This document shows, one piece after another, positions 6,253 to 7,700 of a DNA stretch of 7,700 nucleotides. Below the pieces are notes generated by a model, which was not told where the DNA came from, ran no database searches, and was given only the letters and a program-made list of their open reading frames with translations. This DNA is from Pseudonocardiales bacterium (lineage in GTDB: Bacteria; Actinomycetota; Actinomycetes; Mycobacteriales; Pseudonocardiaceae): NCBI GenBank assembly GCA_025465385.1, contig JAODNG010000545.1:1-7700 (forward strand). The letters are read 5' to 3'. How positions within the stretch are numbered: position 1 is the first letter of the stretch; each line of letters begins with the position of its first letter. The translations under genes were made by a program, and so were the position numbers.

Positions 6253-7668
6253 GTGATTCCCGATGTGTTGGCGGCGCGGTATGCCTCCGGTGAGCTGGTC
6301 CGGCTGTGGTCGCCGGAGCATAAGGTGGTCCTGGAGCGAGAGCTGTGGCTCGCGGTTCTGCGCGCTCAGGCCGATCTGGGTGTGCCTGTCGGGCAGCAGG
6401 TCCTCGACGACTACCAGCGGGTCGCGTCCACTGTCGACCTCGCGTCGATCGCCCAGCGGGAACGGGTGACGCGCCATGACGTCAAGGCGCGAATCGAGGA
6501 GTTCAATGCGCTGGCCGGTCACCAGGAGATCCACAAGGGGTTGACGTCGCGGGACATCACCGAGAACGTCGAACAACTTCAAGTGCGGCGCTCGCTGGTG
6601 CATGTACGAGACCGTTGTGTCGCGCTGCTCGCCAGGTTGGCGGGACGCGCCGCTGAGTACGCCGATCTCGTGATGGTCGGTCGCAGCCATAACGTCGCGG
6701 CTCAGGCGACCACGCTCGGTAAGCGGTTCGCCAGCGCCGCCGACGAACTACTGGTGGCCTTCGCCCGACTCGAGGAGCTACTTGCTCGCTACCCGCTGCG
6801 CGGGATCAAGGGTCCGATGGGTACTGCCCAAGACATGCTGGATCTCCTCGGTGGTGATCCGTCCGCACTGGCGCGGTTGGAGCAGCAAGTGGCGAAACAC
6901 TTGGGCTTCGGACGGGTACTCACCAGTGTCGGGCAGGTATATCCGCGATCCTTGGACCATGAGGTACTCGGTGCTCTGGTGCAGCTGGCCGCAGGGCCGT
7001 CGTCGCTGGCGACCACGATCCGGCTGATGGCCGGGCATGAGCTGGTGACCGAGGGCTTCCAGGCCGGTCAGGTGGGCTCCAGCGCCATGCCGCACAAGAT
7101 GAACACCCGCTCCTGCGAGCGGGTCAACGGCCTGGCGATGGTGTTGCGCGGGTACGCCTCAATGGTGGCTGAGCTGGCCGGCTCGCAGTGGAACGAAGGT
7201 GACGTGTCGGACTCAGTGGTGCGCCGGGTGGCGCTGCCTGACGCGTTCTTCGCCTTCGACGGGTTGGTCGAGACCTTCCTGACGGTTCTCGACGAGTTCG
7301 GGTCCTACCCGGCGGTGATCGAGCGGGAGCTGGAGCGCTACCTGCCGTTTCTGGCCACCACGAAGGTGTTGATCGCCGCGGTGCGCGCCGGGATGGGGCG
7401 AGAGGCGGCGCATGCGGTCATCAGCGAGCACGCTGTCGCAGTCGCGCTGGCGATGCGGGACAAGGGTGCCAGCAACGACCTGCTCGACCGGCTGGCCGAT
7501 GACGGCAGGCTGCCGCTGAATCGGACCGATCTCGACGCACTGCTTGCCGACCGCGCACCGTTGGGCGGGGCCGCCGCCGAGCAGATCGCCGCGATCGTCG
7601 CCGATGTCGCGACGCTGGTGTCCCGACACCCGGACGCCGCCATCTACCGACCTAGCGCGATCTTGTGA
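6253..7668 (+). CDS. purB: Adenylosuccinate lyase
   Basis: PurB removes fumarate from SAICAR (step 8 of IMP synthesis) and from adenylosuccinate (last step to AMP); the family enzyme is a cytoplasmic homotetramer. The predicted protein is 471 aa, matching the mycobacterial-type enzyme. Visible motifs are RHDVKA (74-79), TSRDITEN (98-105), and GRSHNVAAQATTLGKRFA (143-160) with the conserved His 146. The fumarase/aspartase-superfamily signature is GSSAMPHKMN (275-284), which includes the mobile catalytic-Ser loop. The PHKMNTRSCERVNG stretch and the C-terminal RPSAIL complete the picture. All expected catalytic landmarks are present and nothing looks truncated. GTG 6253 is chosen because the conserved IPDVLAARYAS start follows at once and a TAGGGT element lies just upstream. 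It is separated from the hydrolase by 141 bp but only 19 bp from the next gene, so it probably starts a new operon. Confidence 0.97.
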   Translation: MIPDVLAARYASGELVRLWSPEHKVVLERELWLAVLRAQADLGVPVGQQVLDDYQRVASTVDLASIAQRERVTRHDVKARIEEFNALAGHQEIHKGLTSRDITENVEQLQVRRSLVHVRDRCVALLARLAGRAAEYADLVMVGRSHNVAAQATTLGKRFASAADELLVAFARLEELLARYPLRGIKGPMGTAQDMLDLLGGDPSALARLEQQVAKHLGFGRVLTSVGQVYPRSLDHEVLGALVQLAAGPSSLATTIRLMAGHELVTEGFQAGQVGSSAMPHKMNTRSCERVNGLAMVLRGYASMVAELAGSQWNEGDVSDSVVRRVALPDAFFAFDGLVETFLTVLDEFGSYPAVIERELERYLPFLATTKVLIAAVRAGMGREAAHAVISEHAVAVALAMRDKGASNDLLDRLADDGRLPLNRTDLDALLADRAPLGGAAAEQIAAIVADVATLVSRHPDAAIYRPSAIL

Positions 7669-7687
7669 CGTTGAGGAGACAGGCAGG

Positions 7688-7700
7688 ATGCCTCGGCCGG
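7688..7700 (+). CDS. Start of an unidentified downstream gene (truncated by window end)
   Basis: An ATG at 7688 is preceded by GAGGAG (7673-7678) nine bases upstream and by AGG/CAGG closer in, one of the clearest ribosome binding sites in the window. Only MPRP can be read. Its place 19 bp after purB suggests co-transcription. purC often follows purB in bacteria, but four residues cannot support that name. Confidence 0.5.

Noticed and set aside
5683..6690. Open frame of 335 codons on the minus strand
   Set aside because: It lies opposite two well-supported genes (SGNH hydrolase end and purB start), spans their intergenic gap, has no recognisable motifs, and is the usual antisense open frame of GC-rich DNA.

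Overview
The window is GC-rich (I estimate mid-60s %), and its real genes show strong G/C bias at third codon positions. It reads as the chromosome of an actinobacterium. The adenylosuccinate lyase closely resembles the mycobacterial type, and the c-di-GMP protein has the N-terminal region seen in Streptomyces/Pseudonocardiales GGDEF-EAL proteins. Mycobacteriales or Pseudonocardiales is the best guess; no species can be named from the sequence alone. There are no tRNA or rRNA genes, CRISPR array or insertion sequence.

Layout. (1) Positions 1-397, plus strand: the C-terminal part of a class I SAM-dependent methyltransferase, readable only by joining three frames, so it carries two single-base deletions. 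(2) Positions 430-2499 (or 2550), minus strand: a PAS-GGDEF-EAL protein whose GGDEF and EAL signatures are both degenerate. It converges on the methyltransferase, and a perfect 11-bp inverted repeat sits at the junction. (3) A short divergent intergenic region, 2551-2639. (4) Positions 2640-6111, plus strand: purD (phosphoribosylamine-glycine ligase), a small DUF2017-like protein, and a long cytoplasmic SGNH/GDSL hydrolase, packed tightly enough (23-bp gap, then a 7-bp overlap) to be one operon. (5) A 141-bp gap with a stem-loop and a candidate leaderless promoter. (6) Positions 6253-7668: purB (adenylosuccinate lyase). A further gene begins 19 bp downstream with a good ribosome binding site and runs off the window.

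Biology. PurD and PurB catalyse steps 2 and 8 of de novo IMP synthesis, and PurB also acts in AMP synthesis. The DUF2017-like protein and the SGNH hydrolase have no known role in that pathway; their link to it is positional. Three start regions (c-di-GMP protein, purD, purB) share one architecture: a TAnnnT -10-like hexamer followed by 6-7 bases and then a GTG, as expected for leaderless transcripts in actinobacteria.

Most of the window is ordinary housekeeping sequence. The parts worth a second look are the doubly degenerate c-di-GMP protein (probably a receptor rather than an enzyme), the SGNH hydrolase with about 200 residues between its block III and its Asp-His block, and the broken methyltransferase. 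I see no clear new defence or mobile system.
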